Shown: positions 31,341 to 40,870, counted from the first letter of the stretch. The stretch: 64,000 nt of DNA from G965267335 sp965267335 (GCA_965267335.1 OZ253953.1:3596001-3660000); one strand, 5' to 3'. Numbers and translations are program-made. The notes: generated from the letters alone by a model not told the origin.

Positions 31341-32441
31341 ATGATAATAGGTGTTCCAAAAGAAATTAAAAACAACGAATTCCGGGTGGCCTTAACACCC
31401 AAAGGAGTTAAAAAGTTGACTGCTGCCGGTCACCAGGTGATCGTTGAAGCAGGGGCAGGCATCGGTTCTCAATTTACGGATACAAAGTATACTCAGGCTG
31501 GAGCCACTGTCGTACCATCTGCACAGGAGGTATTTTCAAAGGCTGACATGATTGTAAAGGTCAAAGAACCTTTAGAATCGGAATACCCATTGATTCGCAA
31601 GGACCAGATATTATTTACTTATTTACATCTCGCAGCATCAGAATCATTAACGAACGCCTTAATTGATTCAGGGGCTGTTTGCATTGCATATGAAACTATA
31701 GAAGTAGCGGATGGCTCTCTACCATTGCTGACACCCATGTCACAGATTGCAGGAAGATTGAGCGTCCAAATGGGAATGTACTACTTGCTAAAACCCGGAG
31801 GTGGATTCGGGGTACTTCCCGGAGGAATCAAAGGTGTCGATCCCTGTAATGTATTGATTATCGGAGGAGGAGTTGTTGGAGCAGAAGCAGCCAAGGTTGC
31901 CACAGGAATGGGGGCTAAGGTTACAATACTTGATATCAATGATGCCAGGCTACTCGCACTCTCACACCAGTTCCCGGAAGCCACCACAGATTATTCAGAT
32001 GAACACAGACTGGCAAAATATTTACCCAAAGCCGAATTGGTTATTGGAGCAGTATTGATTCATGGTGGCAAAGCACCGAAACTCATCAAACGAAGTGATC
32101 TCCGGTTGATGAGAGAGGGTACGGTGATAGTAGATGTTGCTGTAGATCAAGGTGGCTGTGTTGAGTCCTCCCGGGTAACCACGCATGAAGCCCCGACTTT
32201 TGTAGAAGAAGGTATTATTCATTGTGGTGTTTCGAATCTACCCGGTGCAGTGCCTGTGACTTCTACCAAAGCATTGACCAACGTTACACTACCTTATATA
32301 TTGGACATTGCGAACAAAGGATGGGAACAAGCGGTTCAAGATGACCCGGCACTATACAAAGGATTGAATATTGCGAAAGGGCAAATCATTTATGAAGAAA
32401 TAGCTGAGGCTTTCGGTTACAATCACTCTGCCTTTTTGTAA
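31341..32441 (+). CDS. ald: Alanine dehydrogenase (366 aa)
   Basis: Reversible NAD-dependent oxidative deamination of L-alanine to pyruvate. The start MIIGVPKEIKNNEFRVALTP and KVKEPLESEYPLI are family signatures (substrate-binding Arg15 and Lys75 equivalents). LSVQMGMYYL and the NAD loop VLIIGGGVVGAEAAKVATGMGA are present, then VIGAVLIHGGKAPKL and FVEEGIIHCGVSNLPGAVP with TSTKALTNVTLPY. Length 366 is typical. The 3' end overlaps the converging HsdR-N-like gene by 19 bp. Confidence 0.96.
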   Translation: MIIGVPKEIKNNEFRVALTPKGVKKLTAAGHQVIVEAGAGIGSQFTDTKYTQAGATVVPSAQEVFSKADMIVKVKEPLESEYPLIRKDQILFTYLHLAASESLTNALIDSGAVCIAYETIEVADGSLPLLTPMSQIAGRLSVQMGMYYLLKPGGGFGVLPGGIKGVDPCNVLIIGGGVVGAEAAKVATGMGAKVTILDINDARLLALSHQFPEATTDYSDEHRLAKYLPKAELVIGAVLIHGGKAPKLIKRSDLRLMREGTVIVDVAVDQGGCVESSRVTTHEAPTFVEEGIIHCGVSNLPGAVPVTSTKALTNVTLPYILDIANKGWEQAVQDDPALYKGLNIAKGQIIYEEIAEAFGYNHSAFL

Positions 32442-32875
32442 GCCGGTAAGTCTTCCAGGAACCGATACCCATTGTTCTCCTGATCATAGGCGCAAATAAA
32501 GTGCTCAAGACCATTGGTAATCATGAGAAATGGTGATTTTAATGTCTTGTTGTATACGGCAATTTGATCAAATGTCTTTTGGTCAATTTTCACTTCCGGA
32601 GCTTTGCACTCAATAACCATCCACGGCAGCCCGTTTTGATTAAAAACTACGATATCCGTTCTCTTGGCACGACTGGCATATTTGAGACCACCTTCAACAC
32701 TGATTAAAGCTCTGGGATAATCATGATGATGTATAATGAAATTTAACACGTGCTGCCGAACCCACTCTTCAGGTCCTAGTACGATATATTTTTTTCGTAT
32801 CAGATCAAATATAAGTGGTTTGTCATCTGTATATTTGATTTTATGATCGTAAGAAGGAAGATTCAATTTTTCCAC
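32423..32875 (-). CDS. HsdR N-terminal-domain protein (150 aa)
   Basis: A short stand-alone version of the type I restriction endonuclease N-domain (HSDR_N_2). The PD-(D/E)xK core shows as D in AKRTDIVVF and the E-x-K pair in WMVIECKAPEV, with a Q-x-x-x-Y helix (FDQIAVYNKTL) after it, which is the standard pattern. No translocase or specificity subunit is nearby, and small proteins of this type are common and conserved in Bacteroidota, so a housekeeping or DNA-repair function is more likely than restriction. It converges with ald and is divergent from the AMP nucleosidase gene (29-bp gap). Confidence 0.85.
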   Translation of the reverse strand: MEKLNLPSYDHKIKYTDDKPLIFDLIRKKYIVLGPEEWVRQHVLNFIIHHHDYPRALISVEGGLKYASRAKRTDIVVFNQNGLPWMVIECKAPEVKIDQKTFDQIAVYNKTLKSPFLMITNGLEHFICAYDQENNGYRFLEDLPAYKKAE

Positions 32876-32904
32876 TTCTCAAAACTAAAAAATTAACTCT
32901 ATCA

Positions 32905-33675
32905 ATGCAGACAAAAGAGGAAATCGTAAAAGACTGGCTACCGAGATATACTGGCACACCAATAGAGGAATTTGGCGAATATATTATACTGGTAAACTTC
33001 CATAACTACCTTGATCTCTTTGCGGAGAAATTTGGTGTAGAGGTAAAAGGCAAAGGATTTCCCATGCAAACGGCTACCCATAAGAACATCACGATCATGA
33101 ATTTCGGAATGGGTAGCGCTATGGCCGCAACAGCCATGGATTTACTTTCGGCTATAAAACCAAAGGCCGCTCTGTTCCTTGGAAAATGCGGAGGACTTAA
33201 AAAAACGAAGGTCGGGGACATTATACTACCGATTGCAGCTATTAGAGGTGAAGGAACCAGTGACGATTATCTTCCCCCTGAGATTCCGGCATTACCATCG
33301 TTCCGTTTGCAACGTTCGGTCTCTTCAATGATTTCCAAGTATGAATTAGACTATTGGACGGGAACTGTATATACAACCAACCGAAGAGTATGGGAGCATG
33401 ATGAAGCATTTAAAAATTACCTTAGAGAAATAAGGGCGATGGGAATCGATATGGAGACCGCTACAATTTTCACAGTAGGTTTCGTCAACGGAATTCCTCA
33501 TGGCGCATTACTTCTTGTTTCAGACAATCCGATGACACCTGAGGGTGTAAAAACATCAAAAAGTGATAAATCTGTTACCAAAACGTACGTTGAAGCTCAC
33601 CTTAATATTGGAATCGATGCCTTAATTGAACTGGAAAATTCCGGAGACTCCGTGAAGCACCTCATTTTTGGGTAA
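32905..33675 (+). CDS. amn: AMP nucleosidase, short Bacteroidota type (256 aa)
   Basis: Hydrolyses AMP to adenine and ribose-5-phosphate. It is a nucleoside-phosphorylase fold protein: ITIMNFGMGSAMAATAMDLL and AALFLGKCGGLKK form the phosphate/ribose site, AIRGEGTSDDYLPPEIPA the loop, and RAMGIDMETATIFTVGF the purine/ribose Glu site, with LLVSDNPMTPEGVK near the end. The short (about 256 aa) form without the long N-domain of E. coli Amn is common in Bacteroidota. It is divergent from the HsdR-N-like gene. Confidence 0.93.
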   Translation: MQTKEEIVKDWLPRYTGTPIEEFGEYIILVNFHNYLDLFAEKFGVEVKGKGFPMQTATHKNITIMNFGMGSAMAATAMDLLSAIKPKAALFLGKCGGLKKTKVGDIILPIAAIRGEGTSDDYLPPEIPALPSFRLQRSVSSMISKYELDYWTGTVYTTNRRVWEHDEAFKNYLREIRAMGIDMETATIFTVGFVNGIPHGALLLVSDNPMTPEGVKTSKSDKSVTKTYVEAHLNIGIDALIELENSGDSVKHLIFG

Positions 33676-33683
33676 TCATCTAT

Positions 33684-34871
33684 CTACACTTGCTTTGATC
33701 GTAAGGCTCTCTGAATTTGAATAATCGTAATAATTGAACAGAGCACATAAATTCCAATAGATATAAAAATCACCTCTGTTTCAAAACCAGTGCTTAAACT
33801 TGGGATAATTCTACCCACAATCCGATCAACAAATTCACTGAAGGTCACAAATACGGCAAGGCTAGCTACTGTCAGACTAAAAAGGTATATCATTACAATT
33901 GAGCCAAAATGCCAGCCTATTTTATTTCGATTATACCCCAACTGTAATAAAAGTTGCAGTTCTGACTTAGCACTAAGTACGATCATACTGAATTGAGCTA
34001 TTACCAATGCTACCGACAGAGCCATAAATGCAAGCCCCAGGAACGCAACTATAGAAATAGTAATATATAGGGCTGACATTCTTTTCTGCCTGAGTAAATC
34101 ATCCAGACTTACCACATAACCACGATCTTTCATATAGGCTTCGAATTCTGAGGAAGTACTACCTGCAGTTTCGACTATAAGTCTTGTTGAATATACCGTA
34201 TAGCTATTGACAAGCTCTTTATTAGCCCATTTCATAAAAGAATCCGGAACCAGAATCGAGGAAATACGATCACTAAAGCCGACAATCTTTGCCTTTAGCT
34301 GATACTTTTTATCGCCTTCCCAGATCTTAAAATCTACAGGTATTGACTTAGCAAAGTCTTCACTAAGCTGCGGAATACCTTGTTGAAAGGTAAAACTTAA
34401 ATTCAACATGTTGAACATCTCTCTTGAAACAACAACAGGCACCAATTTCTTATCCGGATCCCATCTTTTATGATAACGCCTCCATTTATAAGGTAAATCA
34501 CAATCTATAAACTCATCCGGGACCGATTCAAGGGGTAATAAGGAAGAAAGATTTCCTATTTGAGGAGCTTTGATTTGTGCATTGAATCGTGCATGATCAA
34601 ATTTACCTACTTTTTTAATGAAGACCTGCTGCTCCAAATCATTCACCTCTTCATCACTAAAACTCGCATCTGCCTCATTCAGAACACCAAACTTGACTTG
34701 TTTATTGAGTGTGATAAAATTACCGTGCTGCTGCTCAATGAGTAAAAACTTAAGATATAGGTTAAAGGAAAGTAGAATTATTACAAGACCGAGAAAATAA
34801 CCCAATGAAGCAATAATGACATTACCCCATCCAGTTTTTCGAAAGAATATTTTATTTAACATCTTTCTCAT
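33684..34871 (-). CDS. ABC transporter permease, FtsX/MacB-like (395 aa)
   Basis: One N-terminal membrane helix (IIASLGYFLGLVIILLSF), a large extracytoplasmic domain of about 230 residues, then three membrane helices (ITISIVAFLGLAFMALSVAL, FGSIVMIYLFSLTVASLAV, IFISIGIYVLCSIITIIQ). This is the four-helix FtsX/MacB topology of type VII ABC transporters, which move periplasmic lipids, lipoproteins or peptides rather than import solutes. It is the last gene of a three-gene operon: DUF4836 lipoprotein, ATPase, permease. The start overlaps the ATPase stop by 1 base. Substrate unknown. Confidence 0.82.
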   Translation of the reverse strand: MRKMLNKIFFRKTGWGNVIIASLGYFLGLVIILLSFNLYLKFLLIEQQHGNFITLNKQVKFGVLNEADASFSDEEVNDLEQQVFIKKVGKFDHARFNAQIKAPQIGNLSSLLPLESVPDEFIDCDLPYKWRRYHKRWDPDKKLVPVVVSREMFNMLNLSFTFQQGIPQLSEDFAKSIPVDFKIWEGDKKYQLKAKIVGFSDRISSILVPDSFMKWANKELVNSYTVYSTRLIVETAGSTSSEFEAYMKDRGYVVSLDDLLRQKRMSALYITISIVAFLGLAFMALSVALVIAQFSMIVLSAKSELQLLLQLGYNRNKIGWHFGSIVMIYLFSLTVASLAVFVTFSEFVDRIVGRIIPSLSTGFETEVIFISIGIYVLCSIITIIQIQRALRSKQV

Positions 34872-35512
34872 TACAGTCTCTTTTCTTCGTCATACTCAAA
34901 ATAATAGTCATACCCCAAAGACGCTATTGCAAAACCAGCCTCATTTTCCTGACATCGGCTTTTAATAAGCTCCGAAGCTTTCGTGATGTTCTCTTCATCG
35001 AGATGACTAAAGGGTTCATCCATCAGCAAAAAGCGAAAAGGTTGTATTAATGCCCTGACTATTGCAAAGCGCTGTCTCTCACCATACGACATGAGCGCAG
35101 CCTTTTTCTTAAGCAAATGATCTATATTAAGCGCCTGTGTCATCTCAAGCACATCTTTCCAGTCTACACCTGGATAAAGTAATGCCTTTGCTTTAAGGTT
35201 ATCCTCACCATTCAATTCAAGGAATAAACGTAAATCCTGAAATATGACTGAAAATTTATCTCTACGCAATACTGCTAATTCCGAGGCGCTCATTTTTCGC
35301 ACAGGTTTTCCGTCTACAGAAACAGTGCCCTTATAGTCCTTCCTCAAACCATATATACAGTGAACAAAAGTGGATTTTCCGGTACCTGAAGGCGCGAATA
35401 TTTTATACCGTTTTGATGTATCCAGCACAAGTTCTCCTCCCCAGACTTGACTCTGGGAGTCAAAAACCCCGTCCAATGGAGCAGGTACTACATTCTCAAA
35501 ACGTATCTCCAT
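34871..35512 (-). CDS. ABC transporter ATP-binding protein (213 aa)
   Basis: Walker A FAPSGTGKSTFVHCIYG, Q-loop SVIFQDLRLFLELN, signature-like MSYGERQRFAIVRAL, and Walker B RFLLMDEPFSHLDEE are visible in the right order. Walker A has Ala instead of the first Gly and the signature reads SYGER rather than SGGQ, so it belongs to a divergent branch, closest in shape to MacB/LolD/FtsE ATPases. It is 3 bp after the DUF4836 gene and overlaps the permease start. Together they form one transport complex. Confidence 0.9.
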   Translation of the reverse strand: MEIRFENVVPAPLDGVFDSQSQVWGGELVLDTSKRYKIFAPSGTGKSTFVHCIYGLRKDYKGTVSVDGKPVRKMSASELAVLRRDKFSVIFQDLRLFLELNGEDNLKAKALLYPGVDWKDVLEMTQALNIDHLLKKKAALMSYGERQRFAIVRALIQPFRFLLMDEPFSHLDEENITKASELIKSRCQENEAGFAIASLGYDYYFEYDEEKRL

Positions 35513-35515
35513 ACT

Positions 35516-37123
35516 TTAGAGTGGAATGAAAGATTTTAGTTGTTGACCAAGCTCAACCAACGTAGTTAAACTGTTTTTGGAGTCATCTTTCATTTCAATA
35601 GTCCAGGTACCCACAATAGCACCATTCTCAACCTTATCAACTCCACTGATTGATTTAAATGGTAAATATTGTTCAACTGATTCAAGTTGCATTTTCATAT
35701 CCGGAACGATTTTCGAATTGGATACCAGTGATTTGATGTCTGCCCAAACAAATGTTGGATTATCAGCAAGCTTTTTGGAAGTAATTTCATCTATAGCTTC
35801 AAAGCGACCTGTCTTTCCTTTTTCAATTAACTCATTTGAAGTGACCAATTGGATATAGTCGGACTTCCTTCGAATACCTCTGGTTCTATCTTCACTAACC
35901 CACCAGTCACCTTCTTTCTGAAAACCTCTTAATGCTGTCGTTTCAAACAACTGACCTAAGACCAAACCAGCCGGAGTTTTACCATTGAAGCCAATTGTAA
36001 ACGACATCATTGGAATTGGCTCTGGATCAGCTTCCAGTATTCCTTCTATATCTTCCGGGTTCAAACCCAATTCTTCTATATCGCCTTCCAGTAATTCAGC
36101 AACTTCATCTGCTCCCGACTTAATCTCCTGAAGTGCCATTCCGTTATAGGTAACACCAAACTCACCGGTAAAGGCATCAAGAATGTCCTCAACAGAAACC
36201 TGAGGAATACGAAGGCCTTCATTAATCTGCGCAACAAGCTTCTTCTCTTTCAGGAATGTTTTGACCCCTTCAGTATTTAAAGATACACCTGCTGTTGCAA
36301 GAAGGTCATTGGCAGGCATCACGGACAGCATTTCCTTACTCAATCCACTTTTTGACATAATACCATTCAGGTATCCGATAGTTTCCTTATTTGATACGCG
36401 ATTCGTTTCCAGAATTATTTTGCCCTTTTCAAATCTAAAACCATAGCTCGCGTAGGTATTTTTAAAATCAATAAACCCTGCAATGACATTGAGCTCATCT
36501 CCACCGTAGGTATCAAGGAATTCTTCAATATTCAACCAAGCTGCGAAATCATAGCCAGCTGATAGCTGCGATTGGAATAAGCTATCAGTTCCCACTGCAG
36601 ACTCTTCCTCACTAAGGGTCATTAACCTTTTTATTTGTTCCTGCTCGCCCTCGGCCACGTAATCAGCTCTTTGCAAGAACATAAGCACACCTGGCTTATA
36701 AACGTAGTAGGCATTTCTCTCTTCTGCAGCTGCATAGCTAATATCATCTTCATCAATTCGCTGAACATCCTCAAACTCAGAGTTAAAGAATTCCTTCATT
36801 TTCTTATCATCACTAACGACTGATACACTAGCGAAATAGCCTCCATTGTTCTGCATATCAATATTTCCGAAGATATAATAGGGCTGATCAAAAGATACGC
36901 CTGCTGACTTCAGTTTCTGAAACATTCCTGATTCATCATACTCAGCTGTGAGCTCCTCTAAGTTCAGTCCCTTTGAGGCTAACATTGCTGGGTCCACCCT
37001 TAAGGAAAACATAGCATCCTTAGGCACACATTTTTCGGGTGTTTTTTTATCGCTTCCACCACCGCATGAGGCTAAACTGATCAGGGCGCAAAAAAACAGA
37101 ACGCGCGCAATTATCTTATTCAT
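35516..37123 (-). CDS. DUF4836 family lipoprotein (535 aa)
   Basis: The signal peptide ends in ALISLASCGGG, a lipobox with Cys about 20, so the protein is an envelope lipoprotein. The mature part begins with CVPKDAMFSLRVDPAMLASK, typical of DUF4836 (Bacteroidota proteins of unknown function), and continues with repeated beta-rich blocks such as YIFGNIDMQNNGGYFASVSV and FYSYGFRFEKG-like strands. It is the first gene of an operon with an FtsX/MacB-like transporter, 3 bp upstream of the ATPase. A role as the transporter's substrate-binding or envelope partner is inferred from this linkage. Confidence 0.85.
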   Translation of the reverse strand: MNKIIARVLFFCALISLASCGGGSDKKTPEKCVPKDAMFSLRVDPAMLASKGLNLEELTAEYDESGMFQKLKSAGVSFDQPYYIFGNIDMQNNGGYFASVSVVSDDKKMKEFFNSEFEDVQRIDEDDISYAAAEERNAYYVYKPGVLMFLQRADYVAEGEQEQIKRLMTLSEEESAVGTDSLFQSQLSAGYDFAAWLNIEEFLDTYGGDELNVIAGFIDFKNTYASYGFRFEKGKIILETNRVSNKETIGYLNGIMSKSGLSKEMLSVMPANDLLATAGVSLNTEGVKTFLKEKKLVAQINEGLRIPQVSVEDILDAFTGEFGVTYNGMALQEIKSGADEVAELLEGDIEELGLNPEDIEGILEADPEPIPMMSFTIGFNGKTPAGLVLGQLFETTALRGFQKEGDWWVSEDRTRGIRRKSDYIQLVTSNELIEKGKTGRFEAIDEITSKKLADNPTFVWADIKSLVSNSKIVPDMKMQLESVEQYLPFKSISGVDKVENGAIVGTWTIEMKDDSKNSLTTLVELGQQLKSFIPL

Positions 37124-37222
37124 AACTAGATTGGTTTGTATTCAACGTATTGTGTTCATTGGTACCTTCTACAACTGACGGTCACCAGGATATCATTGCA
37201 AAAATGACCACTCGTACTTTCG

Positions 37223-37297
37223 TGAGACATATTGGATTCGAACCAATGACCCCTACCCTGTCAAGGTAGTGCTCTAAACCAACTGAGCTAATGTCTC
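37223..37297 (-). tRNA. tRNA-Val (anticodon GAC)
   Basis: The minus strand folds as a complete cloverleaf: acceptor GAGACAT/ATGTCTC, D-arm GCTC..GAGC, anticodon stem CTACC/GGTAG around TTGACAG (anticodon GAC), T-arm ATTGG TTCGAAT CCAAT, discriminator A. The 3' CCA is not encoded. Total 75 nt. It lies between the UMF1 transporter gene and the DUF4836 gene. Confidence 0.93.
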
Positions 37298-37303
37298 AAA
37301 TTA

Positions 37304-38626
37304 TCAACCGTCTAATTTAATAGAATAAATTTTCTTTGAAGGAATCCTAACCAAAATAATAATACCAATGATGAAAAAAACAGCCAACGAAACCGCTGAC
37401 ACATTCATATTCTTGGTCAAAACAAAGATCAATCCGAAGGCAAACGTTCCCAGAGCGATAGACACCTTCTCCAAAGTTTCAAAAAAACTAAAATAAGATG
37501 CGTGATCTATAGTGTTTATGGGGATGAGCTTGGAATAAGTCGATCTTGACATTGACTGAACTCCGCCCATCACCAACCCCACAAATCCTCCCAGGACGTA
37601 GTAAAAAGTAACCATTCCTTCTTTTACAAAAAATGCAGCTATACATACCCCCACCCAAACCAACAGAGTCACAAGAATCGAAGCAATATTGCCTTGAACG
37701 GATGACAGCCATGAGAAGAAATACGCCCCTCCAATGGCTACCAGTTGTAAAAGAAGGACCAATACAATCAAATCTCCGGTATCCATTTTAACCACAGCTT
37801 TACCAAATATGGTCGCCATATACATGACGGTTTGTACTCCCATGCTGTAAAAGAAGAATGAAACCAGAAATAATTTCAACTCCTTAATCTTCTTTGCCTC
37901 CTTCCATACTTTTTTTAGCTCCTGAAACCCCTTTGCAATTACACCAGTCTCTTTCTCTTTCGCATAGACATTTGAAGGCAAAGCCCTAAATGTTATTTGA
38001 GCAAAAGCAATCCACCAAACTCCTACGGTCAGAAAAGAAATTCTGGGAGCGAGTGTCCCATCTTCAGGAGATATAAAAAACCAGTCTGGTTTTTGTATCA
38101 TCATCAAATTTACAACGAGTAAAAGTACACTGCCAATGTACCCGAGTGAAAAGCCCTTAGCACTGACCTTATCAAATCTGTCTTCGGTGGCTATCTCAGG
38201 TAGGAATGAATTATAAAAAACAAGGCTTCCAGCGAAGCCGATCACACCAGTAGCAAATAAAATCACCCCCAATTCCACGGTTCTATGATCAAAGAAGTAC
38301 AAACCTATACAACTCAAGCCTCCGAGGTAACAAAAGAACTTCATGAACCCTTTCTTCTTCCCGCTATAATCTGCAATCGCTGAAAGTATTGGATTCAACA
38401 ATGCCACAAGGATAAATGCTGAGGCGAGTGTGTATGAGTACAATACGGTGTTATCAACTGATATACCAAAGAATTGAACCGGTTTACCCTCACCGGCTCC
38501 GGCCTGAGAGTAAAAATAAGGAGGGAAAATAGCGGTTGTAATTGTCAGAGCAAAGACCGAATTGGCCCAGTCATACATACACCAGGCGTTGATGACCTTT
38601 TTTTGGTTTTTAATTATTGCTGCCAT
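37304..38626 (-). CDS. UMF1/Atg22-family MFS transporter (440 aa)
   Basis: Start taken at ATG 38626 (MAAIIKNQKKVINAWCMYDW), since an upstream Met (38641) would add five residues inside a hairpin. The signature INAWCMYDWANSVFALTI is diagnostic of the UMF1/Atg22-like branch of the major facilitator superfamily. About 12 membrane segments are visible. VGLVMGGVQSMSRSTYSKLIP is another family block. Substrate unknown (amino-acid efflux is known for the yeast homologue). It is 6 bp from tRNA-Val. Confidence 0.9.
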   Translation of the reverse strand: MAAIIKNQKKVINAWCMYDWANSVFALTITTAIFPPYFYSQAGAGEGKPVQFFGISVDNTVLYSYTLASAFILVALLNPILSAIADYSGKKKGFMKFFCYLGGLSCIGLYFFDHRTVELGVILFATGVIGFAGSLVFYNSFLPEIATEDRFDKVSAKGFSLGYIGSVLLLVVNLMMIQKPDWFFISPEDGTLAPRISFLTVGVWWIAFAQITFRALPSNVYAKEKETGVIAKGFQELKKVWKEAKKIKELKLFLVSFFFYSMGVQTVMYMATIFGKAVVKMDTGDLIVLVLLLQLVAIGGAYFFSWLSSVQGNIASILVTLLVWVGVCIAAFFVKEGMVTFYYVLGGFVGLVMGGVQSMSRSTYSKLIPINTIDHASYFSFFETLEKVSIALGTFAFGLIFVLTKNMNVSAVSLAVFFIIGIIILVRIPSKKIYSIKLDG

Positions 38627-38642
38627 AACTGTTGGCAGCAAT
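38616..38642. promoter_or_regulatory. Inverted repeat enclosing the UMF1 start codon
   Basis: ATTGCTGCC (38616-38624) and GGCAGCAAT (38634-38642) are exact reverse complements around a 9-nt loop, and the ATG at 38624-38626 lies at the edge of the loop. In mRNA this would form a stable hairpin across the start, so it may regulate translation or act as an operator. Confidence 0.4.
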
Positions 38643-38919
38643 AATACAAAACCTTTGTCACTTTAAAGTAAATAATTGGATTAGCTGATACTGAAAATCC
38701 CTTATACTATTAACAATAGCCCGCAATTAATGTTTGGGCGGCAAGAATTTCCTTTAGATTAGAATACGCACAAATTAGAGTTAAGATTCAGAAAATTAAC
38801 AAATTAGGTATTTCCCTTAGCATCACATTTATGACCATACTTCGAACTACAACGCAAGGATAGGTTTTACTTTACGGCATAGGTTTTCAATTTGTCAAGG
38901 ATAACTTAACTTTGGCAAC

Positions 38920-39966
38920 ATGAAAATTCTGGTAACTGGAGCAGCAGGTTTTATAGGCTATCATTTTTGTAAAAGATTAATCGAGCAAGGTAACGAAGTG
39001 ATTGGTCTGGACAACATCAATAACTACTACCCTATTTCACTCAAACTTGAACGATTAAAACAACTGGGTATTAATTCAGAAGAAATTTTCTACAAACGAC
39101 ACAATCGCAGTCACAAGTTTGACAACTTTTCATTTATCAAACTGGATCTTCTTGACAGCGAAAACCTGGGTGACCTGATGCGAACAGAGAAATTTGACTA
39201 TGTATGCAATCTAGCTGCTCAGGTTGGTGTGCGCTATTCTGTTGAAAACCCACTTGCTTATCTCAAGAGTAATGTGGAAGGTTATTACAATATCATTGAG
39301 AAATGTGCAGCAACCGATGTTCAGCATTTGGTATACGCGAGCAGTTCCTCAGTATATGGTGCCAATACCAATATACCTTTCTCGACAAAAGATAATGTTG
39401 ATCATCCTATAAGTTTTTACGCTGCCACTAAAAAAACTAATGAGCTTTTTGCTCATACCTACAGCCACCTTTATAATCTTCCAACAACTGGTCTTCGTTT
39501 CTTTACTGTATATGGACCATGGGGACGACCTGATATGGCGCCCTATATTTTCACACGGAAGATTATGAACAATGAACCAATAACGGTGTTTAATGATGGC
39601 AAGCTAAGGCGTGACTTTACTTATGTCGGGGATATTGTTAAAGGTATTGAACAAGTACTTTTCAAAGTTCCTGTATCCGATAGTAGTATTGATGAACTCA
39701 CTCCAGATACTTCATCTGCACCATATAGAGTCTATAATATTGGTAACCACGAGCCCGTAGAAATCATGGATTTCATTGGAATCATTGAAGAATTGACTGG
39801 CAAAAAAGCTGATATCAAATTCGAAAAACTTCAACCTGGTGATTTGGTAGAGACCTACGCAGATATGGCCGAGATGAAAAAAGAGTTTGACTTCAAACCT
39901 GAATACAACTTAAAGTCGGGGCTCAAGGAGTTTGTTGACTGGTATCGGGATTTTCATCAGGTTTAA
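38920..39966 (+). CDS. UDP-glucuronate 4-epimerase-like NAD-dependent epimerase (348 aa)
   Basis: SDR-extended epimerase. TGAAGFIGYHFCKRL is the NAD loop, HLVYASSSSVYGAN has the catalytic Ser, and SFYAATKKTNELFAHTYSHL has Y-x-x-x-K. GLRFFTVYGPWGRPDMAPYIF is typical of the UDP-glucuronate/galacturonate 4-epimerase subgroup, and the insertion around SLKLERLKQLGI also fits. It would supply UDP-galacturonate or similar for surface polysaccharides. TAACTTTG at 38907-38914 may be its -7 element. It converges on the flippase gene with a 44-bp 3' overlap, near the envelope-glycan operon. Confidence 0.9.
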   Translation: MKILVTGAAGFIGYHFCKRLIEQGNEVIGLDNINNYYPISLKLERLKQLGINSEEIFYKRHNRSHKFDNFSFIKLDLLDSENLGDLMRTEKFDYVCNLAAQVGVRYSVENPLAYLKSNVEGYYNIIEKCAATDVQHLVYASSSSVYGANTNIPFSTKDNVDHPISFYAATKKTNELFAHTYSHLYNLPTTGLRFFTVYGPWGRPDMAPYIFTRKIMNNEPITVFNDGKLRRDFTYVGDIVKGIEQVLFKVPVSDSSIDELTPDTSSAPYRVYNIGNHEPVEIMDFIGIIEELTGKKADIKFEKLQPGDLVETYADMAEMKKEFDFKPEYNLKSGLKEFVDWYRDFHQV

Positions 39967-40870
39967 TCAACGCATTTCTCCCAAATGCAAAGTACGCCCC
40001 ACACAAAGAAGTCAAGGCCGTAATCACATAAAAACCGATTCCCAGACTGACAGCAAGTTCAGCATTCAAATTTAACCAAACAGCACCCTTTAAAAGAACT
40101 GCCTCTCTAAGGCCTATACCCCCAATTGTCACCGGAGCAATTGCTGCCACTGATGAAATCAAAAATAACACAACATAGGCATTCCATTGCTCGAAAAGCC
40201 CCATCCCCATTAGAATACAAATGGCGCACACAATCTGACATATTTGCACCAGCATGGAATAAAGATTAATCTGGTAAAACAAGGGCTTAAATACTTTAAA
40301 AAACCAATGCAAGACCATATAAAACAACAAAATACCGGGAAATACGAGCACCCAAGTGAAGGACAAAAACGGAATTCCAGTATTTACAAAAGAAAAAAAG
40401 ATAACTATGAGAGAGCAAAGTACAGCCATACCCGCAAACCGATCCATAAAAGCCGCAGCTATAATATTTTTCGTTTTAATCGCTGGGAATTGTTTTTTGA
40501 GCAAATAGGCTTTGTAACCATCGCCTCCAATTCCACCTGGCAACCCTAGATTATAGAACATCCCCAATAAGTATAACTTGATGTTATAGCGGTCGGACAC
40601 ATGAATGCCAATTTTTCTAAAAAAAAGCTGCAGTCGATAAGCTGAAATTAGTTTTGACACCATGAAAAAAATCAACGCAAGCAATAAGAAAAGCCAATTT
40701 GCTTCCTTAAAGCGAGCCACTACATCGCCAAAATCAATTTTCCTGAATACATAGTAAATGGCGATACCCGAAATAGTGAGCTTAAGAAACCACTTAAGAA
40801 GATTTAGGTACTTTTTCTTTTCCAATGAAGACGTTTCTGATTCTATATGGTTTTTTATTCTGGGACTCAT
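39923..40870 (-). CDS. Integral membrane protein, UPF0104/AglD-like (flippase or LPG-synthase-type)
   Basis: About 8 membrane helices (WFLKLTISGIAIYYVF, WLFLLLALIFFMVSKLISAY, and later segments) with the family blocks LPGGIGGDGYKAYLLKK and ITIGGIGLREAVL, which mark UPF0104 (lysylphosphatidylglycerol-synthase-membrane-domain) proteins. In archaea and bacteria such proteins move or modify polyprenyl-linked sugars or lipids. Start uncertain: ATG 40870 gives MSPRIKNHIES, an upstream ATG (40906) would lengthen the overlap with the GT2 gene, and a TTG at 40825 is possible. The gene belongs to the GT39/GT2/flippase operon, with overlaps at both ends. Confidence 0.82.
   Translation of the reverse strand: MSPRIKNHIESETSSLEKKKYLNLLKWFLKLTISGIAIYYVFRKIDFGDVVARFKEANWLFLLLALIFFMVSKLISAYRLQLFFRKIGIHVSDRYNIKLYLLGMFYNLGLPGGIGGDGYKAYLLKKQFPAIKTKNIIAAAFMDRFAGMAVLCSLIVIFFSFVNTGIPFLSFTWVLVFPGILLFYMVLHWFFKVFKPLFYQINLYSMLVQICQIVCAICILMGMGLFEQWNAYVVLFLISSVAAIAPVTIGGIGLREAVLLKGAVWLNLNAELAVSLGIGFYVITALTSLCGAYFAFGRNALIKPDENPDTSQQTP

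Noticed and set aside
32423..32875. Type I restriction-modification system
   Set aside because: Only an N-domain-like nuclease protein is present, with no methylase, specificity or translocase genes nearby.
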